Shown in pieces: positions 1 to 7,849 of a stretch of DNA of 64,000 nt; position 1 is the first letter of the stretch; every line of letters starts with the position of its first letter. The position numbers and the translations under genes are program-made. Source of the DNA: Bacteroidota bacterium (lineage in GTDB: Bacteria > Bacteroidota > Bacteroidia > Flavobacteriales > Flavobacteriaceae). The DNA lies in the NCBI GenBank assembly GCA_018829465.1, contig JAHJTN010000005.1, positions 248,001 to 312,000 of the forward strand, given 5' to 3'. The notes beneath the pieces were generated by a model, which did no database searches, was not told the origin of the DNA, and saw nothing but the letters and a program-made list of their open reading frames with translations.

Positions 1-165
1 AACGAGAACTATACCATTACTGTAGATTCTGCAAAAGGAGGTGTAGTTTCGTGGAAGAAATAAACAAGGGTGCGCTATTAAATTCGAGCTATTTTAAAGT
101 TGTGCAACATTTGGAAAAAACAAACTTTATACTTACCTTTGACGTTAGTAACGTAGAATATGACT

Positions 166-448
166 ATGATTATTACATTTGGTTCGAAAGAGACCGAACA
201 GATTTAGAACGGAATCCGAGTAAAAAAAAATGCCTATTGAAATTCAAAACCTTGGAAGACGAAAAATGAAAATGTTGAATAACGCTCAAGATATAATGGA
301 CTTGAGGATTCCACCTTCCAATAGACTTGAAAAATTGACAGGAGGACGAAAAGAATTTTATAGCATTCGGATTAATAAACAATGAAGAATTATTTTCAAA
401 TGGAATGATGGAAATGCAAGCGAAGTTGAAATAATCGATTATCATTAA
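166..448 (+). pseudogene. higB: HigB/RelE-type toxin, inactivated by two nonsense codons and a frameshift
   Basis: Read across three lesions, this locus gives a HigB mRNA-interferase toxin of about 93 residues that starts MIITFGSKETEQI and ends with the family hallmark EVEIIDYH. Family blocks DLRIPPSNRLEKL and YSIRINKQ are clear. The lesions are a TAG at 205-207 and a TGA at 383-385, both where the family has tryptophan (one-base changes from TGG), and one extra A in the A-run 222-230, which moves the frame from that of 166 to that of 230. It precedes higA by 12 bp, the usual toxin-first order. The toxin cannot be made as a full product. Family assignment is from recognised motifs; loss of function is inferred. 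Confidence 0.88.
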
Positions 449-460
449 AAAAAAGAAAAA

Positions 461-763
461 ATGGAAAAGTTAACAAATGTACATCCCGGAGAGGTCTTGA
501 AATACGAATTTCTTGAGCCATTGGAAATCACCGCATACCGACTTTCCAAGGACTTGAAAATTCCGCAAACTCGGATTTCCGAAATCATAAAGGGAAACCG
601 CCGAATTACAGCGGACACAGCTTTGCGTTTGAGCAAATATTTTGGGAATTCTGCAAAATTTTGGCTTGGGCTTCAAGATGATTTTGACATTGAAGAGGAA
701 CGTGATGAAAAAAGAGCGGAATTAGAAGAAATAAAACGATTTGAAAATAAAAACGTTGCCTAA
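461..763 (+). CDS. higA: HigA-family antitoxin, XRE helix-turn-helix protein
   Basis: A 100-residue HigA antitoxin, normally binding and neutralising HigB and repressing its own promoter. The N-terminus carries the HigA signature HPGEVLKYEFLEPL, followed by an XRE helix-turn-helix (about residues 20-70; ITAYRLSKDLKIPQTRISEI) and the FWLGLQDDFDIE block typical of the family. The charged C-terminus (EEERDEKRAELEEIKRFE) is probably helical. The frame is intact although the adjacent toxin is dead, so it is an orphan antitoxin that may still repress or protect against related toxins. Its TAA stop lies inside the GCCTAAC motif that begins the next repeat-like block, as seen for cassette-borne genes. 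Confidence 0.93.
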   Translation: MEKLTNVHPGEVLKYEFLEPLEITAYRLSKDLKIPQTRISEIIKGNRRITADTALRLSKYFGNSAKFWLGLQDDFDIEEERDEKRAELEEIKRFENKNVA

Positions 764-891
764 CAATGGGTAAAAAAATAGCTTCTAAGTGCCAAAACCT
801 CAATTTTTTGTCTATTTTTATTCTCAGTGATTAATCCGTAAAGTTTGTGCTGGTTTGCACGCTACTTTTTATAGCCTAAACCGTTATGTGC
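758..891 (+). repeat. Cassette-end-like block, GCCTAAC to CCGTTATGTGC
   Basis: The block begins with GCCTAACAATGGGT, which contains the higA stop codon, and ends with ACCGTTATGTGC. The left end fits the RYYYAAC arm of integron attC sites, but the right end does not fit GTTRRRY, and I cannot show a convincing fold. A second block beginning with GCCTAAC starts at 1025, and a gene stub lies between them. I read the blocks as repeat ends of mobile cassettes; this is inference. No other gene fits the interval. Confidence 0.35.
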
Positions 892-910
892 TAGAAAAGG
901 TTGGAACTAA

Positions 911-1021
911 GAAAATTATATTTCTCGTCTAGAAAATGGAAAATGTGATATTCAATTATCGACACTTTACCGAATTTTTGAATTTGGACTAGGAAAACGA
1001 GTAAATTTAATGTTCGGATAG
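911..1021 (+). pseudogene. 3' remnant of an XRE-family regulator
   Basis: The frame from 911 to the TAG at 1019-1021 encodes ENYISRLENGK followed by DIQLSTLYRIFEFGLGKR. This is the last third of an XRE helix-turn-helix regulator: the SRLENGK turn and the STLYRI helix are characteristic. No start or N-terminal helices are present, because a TAA at 908-910 closes the frame and nothing upstream resembles the missing part. The stub lies between two GCCTAAC-led blocks, so it may be a truncated cassette. Confidence 0.7.
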
Positions 1022-1024
1022 AAC

Positions 1025-1155
1025 GCCTAACCGCTAACAGCGTGTTCTATGAAATAGCGGGTTTGGTACTAAAAACGAAAGTTAGTGCTTTTTATTGAAA
1101 GTCTGTACCAAACTAAAAGTGATGCGCTTTTTAATTCGCGATTTCTCATCCACGC
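1025..1155 (+). repeat. Imperfect palindromic block with GTTTGGTAC/GTACCAAAC stem
   Basis: Starts with GCCTAAC. A perfect 9-bp inverted pair lies inside it (GTTTGGTAC at 1061-1069, GTACCAAAC at 1105-1113). The outer arms GCGTGTTCTATGAAATAGCG (1040-1059) and the region around 1137-1155 (CGCGATTTCTCATCCACGC) are also roughly complementary. The whole could fold into a long hairpin like a recombination site or a non-autonomous repeat. From 1156 to 1401 I see nothing convincing; an open frame at 1085-1402 overlaps the palindrome and resembles no protein. Confidence 0.45.
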
Positions 1156-1401
1156 AAACCCTAAAATCTGCTTCCCTGTTTTTCGTGATGTTATTTTTAA
1201 ACACCCATTTTCGTTGGCCGTTGTTAAGAAACTATTGAACAGCATTTTTTATTTGCAATTTTTATCGAATCGGGTTTTTCAAGCATTTTTCAAAAACCTT
1301 CACCACGTTAAATCTCGATTAATACGTCCTGCAAATTTTTACGCTATGCTAAAAACTCCGATATTTGTAGAAAGACTTGCGAGCCTCTCTCGACAGACTT
1401 A

Positions 1402-2706
1402 ATGAATTTTACAAAAATGCAACACATCGTCATTATCGGCAATGGCATCTCCGGCATCACAGCAGCCCGCCATATCAGAAAACTCAGCCAAAACAGAATT
1501 ACCGTCATATCGGGTGAAACCGATTATTTCTTTTCGCGCACTGCGCTCATGTATGTGTACATGGGACACCTAAAATTTGAGCACACCCAACCCTATGAAA
1601 ATTGGTTTTGGAAACAAAACAACATCGATTTGGTGCGCGGCTTTGTCACAAAAGTGGACACCCAGAAAAAAGCACTGACACTCGACAGGTCGCAGGTAAT
1701 CCAATACGACAAACTCATCTTGGCCACCGGCTCCAAACCCAATAAATTTGGATGGCCCGGACAAAACTTGGACGGTGTCATCGGAATGTATCACAAACAA
1801 GATTTGGATGCGCTTGAAACACACACCGATAGATGCAAACGCGCAGTCATCGTCGGAGGTGGACTCATCGGCATTGAACTGGCCGAAATGCTCCGATCCA
1901 GAAACAAAGAAGTGACTTTTCTAGTTAGAGAAGAAAGTTTTTGGAACGGCGTTTTGCCACCGGAAGAATCTGACATGATCAACCGCCATATTCGCGAACA
2001 TCACATAGATTTGAGACTCAACACCAATTTAGAAGAAATTATACCGGATGAAGCCGGCCTGGTAAAAGCTGTTAAAACAGACAAAGGCGATGTGATTCCT
2101 TGTGAAGTTGTCGGATTGACAGCAGGTGTATCTCCAAACATCGATTTTTTGAAAGGCAGTGGTATCGAACTCAATCGAGGTATTTTGGTAAATCGGCATT
2201 TGGAAACCAACATCCCCGATGTTTATGCCATAGGCGATTGTGCCGAACAACGCGAGCCCATTGGCGAACGCAGGGCCATAGAAGCTGTTTGGTACACCGG
2301 CAGGATGATGGGCGAAACAGTAGCCAGAACCATCTGTGGAAATCGCATACCCTACAATCCGGGGCATTGGTTCAATTCTGCCAAATTTCTCGATATTGAA
2401 TACCAAACCTACGGCTGGGTATGGGCACAACCCAAAGAAAACGAAAATCAATTCTATTGGGAACACCCCGACGGAAAAAAAGCCATTAGATTTGTGTACG
2501 ACAAAAACCATCGCACTCTCTTAGGTGTGAACTCTTTTGGCATCCGGCTGAGACACGAATTTTTTGACAAAGCTTTGACTGAAAATTGGTCGATAGACAA
2601 AATCATCAACCAACTGAAAGCTGCCAACTTTGATCCTGAATTCTACAGCACCTACGAAAAAAATATAAAAGCAGCTTTTCAAAAAAGCGCGCAAACTGTT
2701 TCTTAA
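1402..2706 (+). CDS. FAD-dependent pyridine nucleotide-disulfide-type oxidoreductase
   Basis: A 434-residue soluble flavoprotein of the NirB N-terminal/rubredoxin reductase type that would move electrons between NAD(P)H and a small acceptor. Visible motifs are the FAD-binding VIIGNGISGITAARHI, the linker ATGSKP, the NAD(P)-binding VGGGLIGIELAEML near residue 150, and the second FAD motif VYAIGDCAEQ. No CxxxxC redox disulfide is seen, so it is not a classical disulfide reductase. A second ATG at 1417 (MQHIVIIGNG) may be the real start. It is followed after 10 bp by a membrane 4Fe-4S protein, so the pair may form a membrane electron path. Specific acceptor unknown. Confidence 0.85.
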   Translation: MNFTKMQHIVIIGNGISGITAARHIRKLSQNRITVISGETDYFFSRTALMYVYMGHLKFEHTQPYENWFWKQNNIDLVRGFVTKVDTQKKALTLDRSQVIQYDKLILATGSKPNKFGWPGQNLDGVIGMYHKQDLDALETHTDRCKRAVIVGGGLIGIELAEMLRSRNKEVTFLVREESFWNGVLPPEESDMINRHIREHHIDLRLNTNLEEIIPDEAGLVKAVKTDKGDVIPCEVVGLTAGVSPNIDFLKGSGIELNRGILVNRHLETNIPDVYAIGDCAEQREPIGERRAIEAVWYTGRMMGETVARTICGNRIPYNPGHWFNSAKFLDIEYQTYGWVWAQPKENENQFYWEHPDGKKAIRFVYDKNHRTLLGVNSFGIRLRHEFFDKALTENWSIDKIINQLKAANFDPEFYSTYEKNIKAAFQKSAQTVS

Positions 2707-2716
2707 AAAAATATTT

Positions 2717-4312
2717 ATGAATACAAATACAACCGATTTTGAAAGTTTGTCTCTGTCAAACCCAGGGACAGAAAGAGGATGGAAGTCCAAACTTGGTCTG
2801 GGTTTAGGATTTTTGGGTCTCTTTATATTGTTGCTGGCTTTTTTTGAAATTAACTTGCCCAACCAGTCTCTCTTTTTAACCATTTCCCTGCTGAGTATAG
2901 CTGTTGGCATTGTTTTCTATACGCTGGATTTATATAAAAATCATCCGGCCGGCATTAAAAACAATGGCGTCTGGCTCAAAGATTTTACCAATGGCGGCAC
3001 ATGGGCCTGGATACTCGGCGTTGTCCTAACTATTTTTTACGTATTGCTTTATTGGTTTCCTGAAACCGTTGGGCAAGGCGCATCGGGAAAAGCCAACAGC
3101 GGCCTGGTTGCACTTTTTGATCCGCTGAGCCAACTACTGAAAAACCAACCTGCAAGCCAATGGTTTGTTTATGGCGTGCTATACACATTGGCCATTTTGG
3201 GTTTGGGAATCAAATTTATCTACAAATACCGTCACAACAAATATCAAATCGTACGCACCATTTCGGTGATGTTTTTTCAGCTGGGCTTTGCTTTTTTGTT
3301 GCCCGAATTTTTATTAAGACTCAACCAGCCTTTTAACGATTTTAAAAATATGTGGCCGCTCAATTATTACTTTTTTGACGAGTGGCATCTAAAAGAACTC
3401 ATCAACAGTGGTGGTATGGGCATTTTTATGCTCGTGTTTGGCATCGCGATGATTTTTATCATCTCCCCTATTCTTACCTATTTTTACGGAAAAAGATGGT
3501 ATTGTAGTTGGGTCTGTGGCTGTGGTGGCTTGGCAGAGACTGCCGGCGATCCTTTCAGGCAACTTTCCAACAAAAGACTTAGTGCATGGAAATTTGAACG
3601 CTGGTTGATACACGCCGTTTTGGTATTTTCTGTATTGATGACCATTGCCGTCATCTTTACATTCCTGACCAGAAACCCTGAACTTAGTATCATCACTCGC
3701 GATCAATTTACTTGGGGCATCAGTATATTCCTACTACTGGTAGCAGGCGTTATTTACCTTTTCAAAAAAGACGGTTTCGACAAAAACATCCGCAACATCA
3801 TACTTTCCATTGTAGTCATCATTGTAGGCGTACTCTTAATTAACACTTTCTCCGATGCCAAAAATATTTTCTTTATCGAAAGTTACAAATTGAGAAGTTG
3901 GTATGGCTTTGCCGTGGGCTCTGCTTTTTCAGGTGTCATTGGGGTCGGATTTTATCCGCTTTTGGGCAACCGTGTATGGTGCCGATTTGGCTGTCCGATG
4001 GCCGCCATTTTGGGACTTCAACAACGCTTGTTTTCCCGATTTAGAATTACGACCAATGGCGGGCAGTGTATTTCTTGTGGAAACTGTTCTACCTATTGCG
4101 AAATGGGCATAGATGTGCGCAGCTATGCTCAACGTGGCGAAAACATAGTGCGGTCTTCTTGTGTAGGTTGCGGTATTTGTTCGGCCGTCTGCCCAAGAGG
4201 CGTTTTAAAACTCGAAAACGGTTCGTTGGAAAATCGGATCAATTCTGATGCCGTTTTGTTGGGAAATGATGTAGATTTGCTTTCGCTAATTCGAAATCAA
4301 AAAAGTGCTTAA
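2717..4312 (+). CDS. Polytopic membrane 4Fe-4S protein (NapH/CcoG-like)
   Basis: A 531-residue membrane protein with several hydrophobic segments followed by ferredoxin motifs. Cysteine groups in order are CSWVCGC (C263, C267, C269), WCRFGC (C422, C426), CISCGNCSTYC (C451, C454, C457, C461) and CVGCGICSAVCP (C482, C485, C488, C492). The last two would hold two 4Fe-4S clusters. The layout resembles NapH, NosR or CcoG polyferredoxins that carry electrons across or along the cytoplasmic membrane. It sits between an FAD oxidoreductase and glycosyltransferases and overlaps the next gene by 8 bp, so it is co-transcribed. Its redox partner is inferred to be the preceding flavoprotein. Confidence 0.82.
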   Translation: MNTNTTDFESLSLSNPGTERGWKSKLGLGLGFLGLFILLLAFFEINLPNQSLFLTISLLSIAVGIVFYTLDLYKNHPAGIKNNGVWLKDFTNGGTWAWILGVVLTIFYVLLYWFPETVGQGASGKANSGLVALFDPLSQLLKNQPASQWFVYGVLYTLAILGLGIKFIYKYRHNKYQIVRTISVMFFQLGFAFLLPEFLLRLNQPFNDFKNMWPLNYYFFDEWHLKELINSGGMGIFMLVFGIAMIFIISPILTYFYGKRWYCSWVCGCGGLAETAGDPFRQLSNKRLSAWKFERWLIHAVLVFSVLMTIAVIFTFLTRNPELSIITRDQFTWGISIFLLLVAGVIYLFKKDGFDKNIRNIILSIVVIIVGVLLINTFSDAKNIFFIESYKLRSWYGFAVGSAFSGVIGVGFYPLLGNRVWCRFGCPMAAILGLQQRLFSRFRITTNGGQCISCGNCSTYCEMGIDVRSYAQRGENIVRSSCVGCGICSAVCPRGVLKLENGSLENRINSDAVLLGNDVDLLSLIRNQKSA

Positions 4313-5000
4313 TACTGTCATAAAAGTCATTATTCCCGCATATAATGAAGAACGCTCGATTGGAGCGGTTATTAAAGAAATTCCAAAAATAGTTGACGAA
4401 ATTATAGTAGTTGACAATTGCTCTATTGACCGTACCGCCGAAGAAGCGCGCCAAGCCGGAGCCACCGTTTTGCGAGAAACGCAGATGGGTTATGGTTACG
4501 CTTGTTTAAAAGGCATGGCCTACTTGGCCGAACTAAAAACACCGCCGGACATCGTGGTTTTTTTAGACGGAGACTATTCTGACTATCCGGAAGAGTTAGA
4601 AAAATTGGTTGCCCCTATATTGGACCAAAAAGTAGATTTTGTAGTGGGTGCTCGTGCCAAAGCACTGCAAGAACCGGGTTCAATGACGCTGCAACAGCGA
4701 TTTGGTAATCGGCTGGCAACCACACTTATGAAGTACATTTTCGGTTCAAGTTTTACAGATTTAGGTCCCTTCAGAGCCATTCGGTATCAAACACTACTCG
4801 ATTTAAAAATGCAGGACAAAACGTATGGTTGGACGGTGGAAATGCAACTGAAAGTTTTGAAAAGAAATATTTCCTACATCGAAATTCCCGTTCGGTACAA
4901 AAAAAGAATTGGCGTTTCAAAAGTTTCCGGAACCATAAAAGGTACTATCTTTGCAGGCTACAAGATATTGAGTTGGATATTTAAATACAGCCTAAAGTGA
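4305..5000 (+). CDS. Family 2 glycosyltransferase, dolichyl-phosphate mannosyltransferase-like
   Basis: A 231-residue GT2 enzyme without obvious membrane spans, similar to soluble polyprenyl-phosphate sugar transferases. It has the nucleotide-sugar entry motif VIIPAYNEERSIG, the DNCSIDRT turn and the metal-binding VFLDGDYSDYP (DxD) near residue 90. A GTG start at 4305 overlaps the end of the 4Fe-4S gene, and its TGA overlaps the GTG of the next gene. It probably loads a sugar onto a lipid carrier used by the downstream membrane transferases. Donor and acceptor are not visible from sequence. Confidence 0.85.
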   Translation: MLNTVIKVIIPAYNEERSIGAVIKEIPKIVDEIIVVDNCSIDRTAEEARQAGATVLRETQMGYGYACLKGMAYLAELKTPPDIVVFLDGDYSDYPEELEKLVAPILDQKVDFVVGARAKALQEPGSMTLQQRFGNRLATTLMKYIFGSSFTDLGPFRAIRYQTLLDLKMQDKTYGWTVEMQLKVLKRNISYIEIPVRYKKRIGVSKVSGTIKGTIFAGYKILSWIFKYSLK

Positions 5001-6508
5001 TTTACAATCCTTACGAAAGTGCCTACATATTGATGTACGCAACGATTGCAATATACACGCTTTCGTTGTTGTTGATCTTTTTTTACAGCTTGGCCCAGCT
5101 AAACCTGCTGATAAATTATCTAAAATCAAAGAAAAAGCAAGACCACAGCCCTCAATTAAACTTCGAAAATCCGGAAGAGATTCCGTTTGTCACCATACAG
5201 TTGCCCGTTTACAATGAGTTGTACGTCATGGAGCGTTTGCTTGATTGTATTAGCAAAATGGCATATCCGAGGGAGAAGCTAGAAATTCAAGTGCTGGATG
5301 ATTCTACTGACGAATCTGTTGACACCACAGCCGCGCATATTCAAAAACTGAAAAAACAAGGTTTGGATATTTTGCACATCCGCCGAACCAACAGAAGTGG
5401 TTTTAAAGCCGGTGCACTCAAGGAAGGTCTGAAAACAGCCAAAGGGGAATTTATCGCTATTTTTGACGCAGATTTTTTACCCGCTTCAGATTTTTTATAC
5501 AAAACCATACCCTATTTTAAAGATCCAAAAATAGGCGTGGTACAAACGCGTTGGGGTCATATTAACAGAGATTACTCCATACTTACCAAAATTCAAGCAC
5601 TGGCTTTGGATGCGCATTTCACTTTGGAACAAGTGGGCAGAAACAGCAAAGGCCATTTTATTAATTTTAACGGCACCGCAGGTGTTTGGCGTGCTAGCTG
5701 TATTTATGACGCCGGAAACTGGCAAGGAGACACACTCACCGAGGACTTGGATTTGAGTTATCGTGCGCAGCTCAAAGGTTGGCAATTTAAATATTTGGTA
5801 GATGTAGAATCGCCCGCAGAATTGCCCGTTGCTATAAGCGCCGCGAGATCACAACAGTTTCGCTGGAACAAAGGTGGCGCCGAAAACTTTTCTAAAATGT
5901 CTTCAAAAGTCATTCATTCGCATTTGCCTTTCAAAACTAAGGTGCACGGAATACTGCACTTACTCAACAGTACCATGTTTTTGAATGTGCTGATTGTGGG
6001 TGTGCTAAGCGTCCCGATGCTCTATATCAAAAATACTTTTGGCCACCTTTCCGGTTATTTTTACGTCACCGGATTTTTTATCATTACAACCGTGATTTTA
6101 TTTATCTGCTACTGGCATACTTTTAAAGCCACGCATGGTGGCGGTTTTGTAAAGTTTTTGCGATATATCGGTGAATTTGTTACTTTTTATGCCATTGCTA
6201 TGGGATTCTCGCTCCACAATTCCATCGCTGTTTACGAAGGTCACATGGGTAAAAAGAGTGAATTTGTACGAACACCCAAATTCAACATCAATTCACTGAC
6301 AGACAAGTGGAAAGGAAACAAATACCTGGCTAAGAACATATCCAAAAATACCATTTTGGAAGGCGCACTGATGCTCTATTTTCTGTTTGCTATTTGGAGT
6401 GCTTTCACCGTTGGTAAAAACGGAGATTTTGGTTTGCTCCCCTTCCATCTGATGCTTTTTATCGGATTCGGATTCGTCTTTTTCAATTCAATTTCCGCTA
6501 AGGCTTGA
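4997..6508 (+). CDS. Membrane-bound processive family 2 glycosyltransferase (cellulose synthase-like)
   Basis: A 503-residue GT2 with two N-terminal hydrophobic segments, a cytoplasmic catalytic domain and four or five C-terminal spans. The catalytic motifs of processive transferases are present: DDSTDES, FDADFLP, TEDLDLSYRA and QQFRW (the QxxRW motif). This arrangement is used by cellulose synthase, mannan synthase and ceramide glucosyltransferase relatives. GTG start overlapping the previous TGA (GTGA) indicates translational coupling. It might polymerise a beta-linked glycan or glycosylate a membrane lipid; which of the two is not decidable here. Confidence 0.85.
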   Translation: MIYNPYESAYILMYATIAIYTLSLLLIFFYSLAQLNLLINYLKSKKKQDHSPQLNFENPEEIPFVTIQLPVYNELYVMERLLDCISKMAYPREKLEIQVLDDSTDESVDTTAAHIQKLKKQGLDILHIRRTNRSGFKAGALKEGLKTAKGEFIAIFDADFLPASDFLYKTIPYFKDPKIGVVQTRWGHINRDYSILTKIQALALDAHFTLEQVGRNSKGHFINFNGTAGVWRASCIYDAGNWQGDTLTEDLDLSYRAQLKGWQFKYLVDVESPAELPVAISAARSQQFRWNKGGAENFSKMSSKVIHSHLPFKTKVHGILHLLNSTMFLNVLIVGVLSVPMLYIKNTFGHLSGYFYVTGFFIITTVILFICYWHTFKATHGGGFVKFLRYIGEFVTFYAIAMGFSLHNSIAVYEGHMGKKSEFVRTPKFNINSLTDKWKGNKYLAKNISKNTILEGALMLYFLFAIWSAFTVGKNGDFGLLPFHLMLFIGFGFVFFNSISAKA

Positions 6509-7845
6509 AGCATTTTCAAAGCGATACATGGAGTTATTTTTTAGCTTTGCTAAGTGTTTTGTTTTACGGTAGTTTTGCTTATGACTTGGTTCGTGAAGAC
6601 TTCTGGAAACTCATTTCGCTTTACGGGGCTTTGTTCTTTCTCTTTTACAAACTCATTCAATTCAACAAAAACCGCTTGCCCTTTTTGATTGTACTGGCGG
6701 TGGTGTTTCGTTTGGTGCTTTTTTGGGCTACCCCAAATTTGTCGCAAGACTATTTTCGGTTTATTTGGGACGGCCGAATGATTGCCGAAGGGCTCAATCC
6801 ATACCTGTCGCTACCCGGTGATTGGGTAGCTTCGAACACATTTCCAATCTCACAGACCAAAGCGCTCTATGACGGCATGGGTGTATTAAACGGTAGTCAT
6901 TATACAGTATATCCGCCTATCAATCAATTTGTTTTTGCACTTGCGGCTTGGCTGTCGCCCCACCGTATTTGGGGTGCAATTTTAGTGATGAAAACCACGC
7001 TGTTGCTCTCCGATTTAGGTATTTTATATTTTGGATACAAGCTGTTGCGGGAGCTGAAACTACCTCCTTATAAAATTTTTTGGTATGTGCTAAATCCGTT
7101 TGTCATCATAGAAATGACCGGAAACCTGCACTTTGAAAGCATGATGATTTTTTTTCTAACACTTTCTCTTTATCTGATTCAGACAGGAAAATGGCGTTGG
7201 GCTGCGGTGTTTTTTGGTTTTTCGGCTTCGGTAAAACTCATCACGATGTTATTTTTACCCATTTTTATAAAATATTTCAAACTAAAAAAAGCCCTCTTTT
7301 TCTATGTGATAGTGCTTTTTAGCTTCTTGGTTTTATACCTGCCTTTTATGAGTGTATCTTTAATTGAAGCCTACACCAAAAGTTTAAACCTGTACTTTTC
7401 AAACTTCGAATTCAATGCCAGTCTCTACAACATAGCGCGTTGGATAGGCTTTGAAGCGAAGGGCTACAACATGATTCGCACTTTTGGAAAATACACGCCC
7501 TTTTTGGTCATAAGCATGGTAATCATCATTGCTTTTTTTCGAAAAAACAGACATTTTCAAGAGGTAATGACCTCACTGCTTTTTGCTATTACAGGCTATT
7601 ATCTTATGGCAACAACCGTGCATCCGTGGTACATAGCTTTGCCCTTGCTGCTCGCTTTGTTTACGAAATACAGGTATGCACTAATATGGAGCTTTGTGGT
7701 GATGTTGAGTTATTTCACTTATGCAAACCCCAACTTTATAGAAAGTCCGTGGATATTGTGGTTAGAATACAGCATTCTCTACGGCGTGTTCTTTTATGAA
7801 ATATGGAAATCGAAAGAAGCTAAAAACACCACTTGGGCAGCATAA
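6505..7845 (+). CDS. Polytopic GT-C type mannosyltransferase-like protein
   Basis: A 446-residue, very hydrophobic protein with about ten predicted spans. After the first spans it carries SQDYFRFIWDGRMIAEGLNPY, split here by residue class: an acidic loop residue followed by DGR and NPY, typical of GT-C enzymes that take sugars from polyprenyl-phosphate donors. A TTG start overlaps the previous TGA (TTGA); no in-frame ATG follows until well inside the domain. It is the last gene of the redox/glycosyltransferase operon and ends 4 bp before convergent glmS. It probably uses the lipid-linked sugar made by the operon's soluble transferase. Confidence 0.72.
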   Translation: MKHFQSDTWSYFLALLSVLFYGSFAYDLVREDFWKLISLYGALFFLFYKLIQFNKNRLPFLIVLAVVFRLVLFWATPNLSQDYFRFIWDGRMIAEGLNPYLSLPGDWVASNTFPISQTKALYDGMGVLNGSHYTVYPPINQFVFALAAWLSPHRIWGAILVMKTTLLLSDLGILYFGYKLLRELKLPPYKIFWYVLNPFVIIEMTGNLHFESMMIFFLTLSLYLIQTGKWRWAAVFFGFSASVKLITMLFLPIFIKYFKLKKALFFYVIVLFSFLVLYLPFMSVSLIEAYTKSLNLYFSNFEFNASLYNIARWIGFEAKGYNMIRTFGKYTPFLVISMVIIIAFFRKNRHFQEVMTSLLFAITGYYLMATTVHPWYIALPLLLALFTKYRYALIWSFVVMLSYFTYANPNFIESPWILWLEYSILYGVFFYEIWKSKEAKNTTWAA

Positions 7846-7849
7846 AATG

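Noticed and set aside
1-269. Possible gene ends: a frame open from 1 to 63, and a GTG-started 72-residue frame at 51-269 behind AAAGGAGGTG.
   Set aside because: The 51-269 frame overlaps the recognisable higB remnant for most of its length and resembles no protein, and Shine-Dalgarno sites are rarely informative in this group. The 1-63 tail is too short to judge.
1085-1402. 105-residue open frame before the FAD oxidoreductase.
   Set aside because: It runs through the palindromic block and has a composition unlike real genes here. No domain is recognisable.
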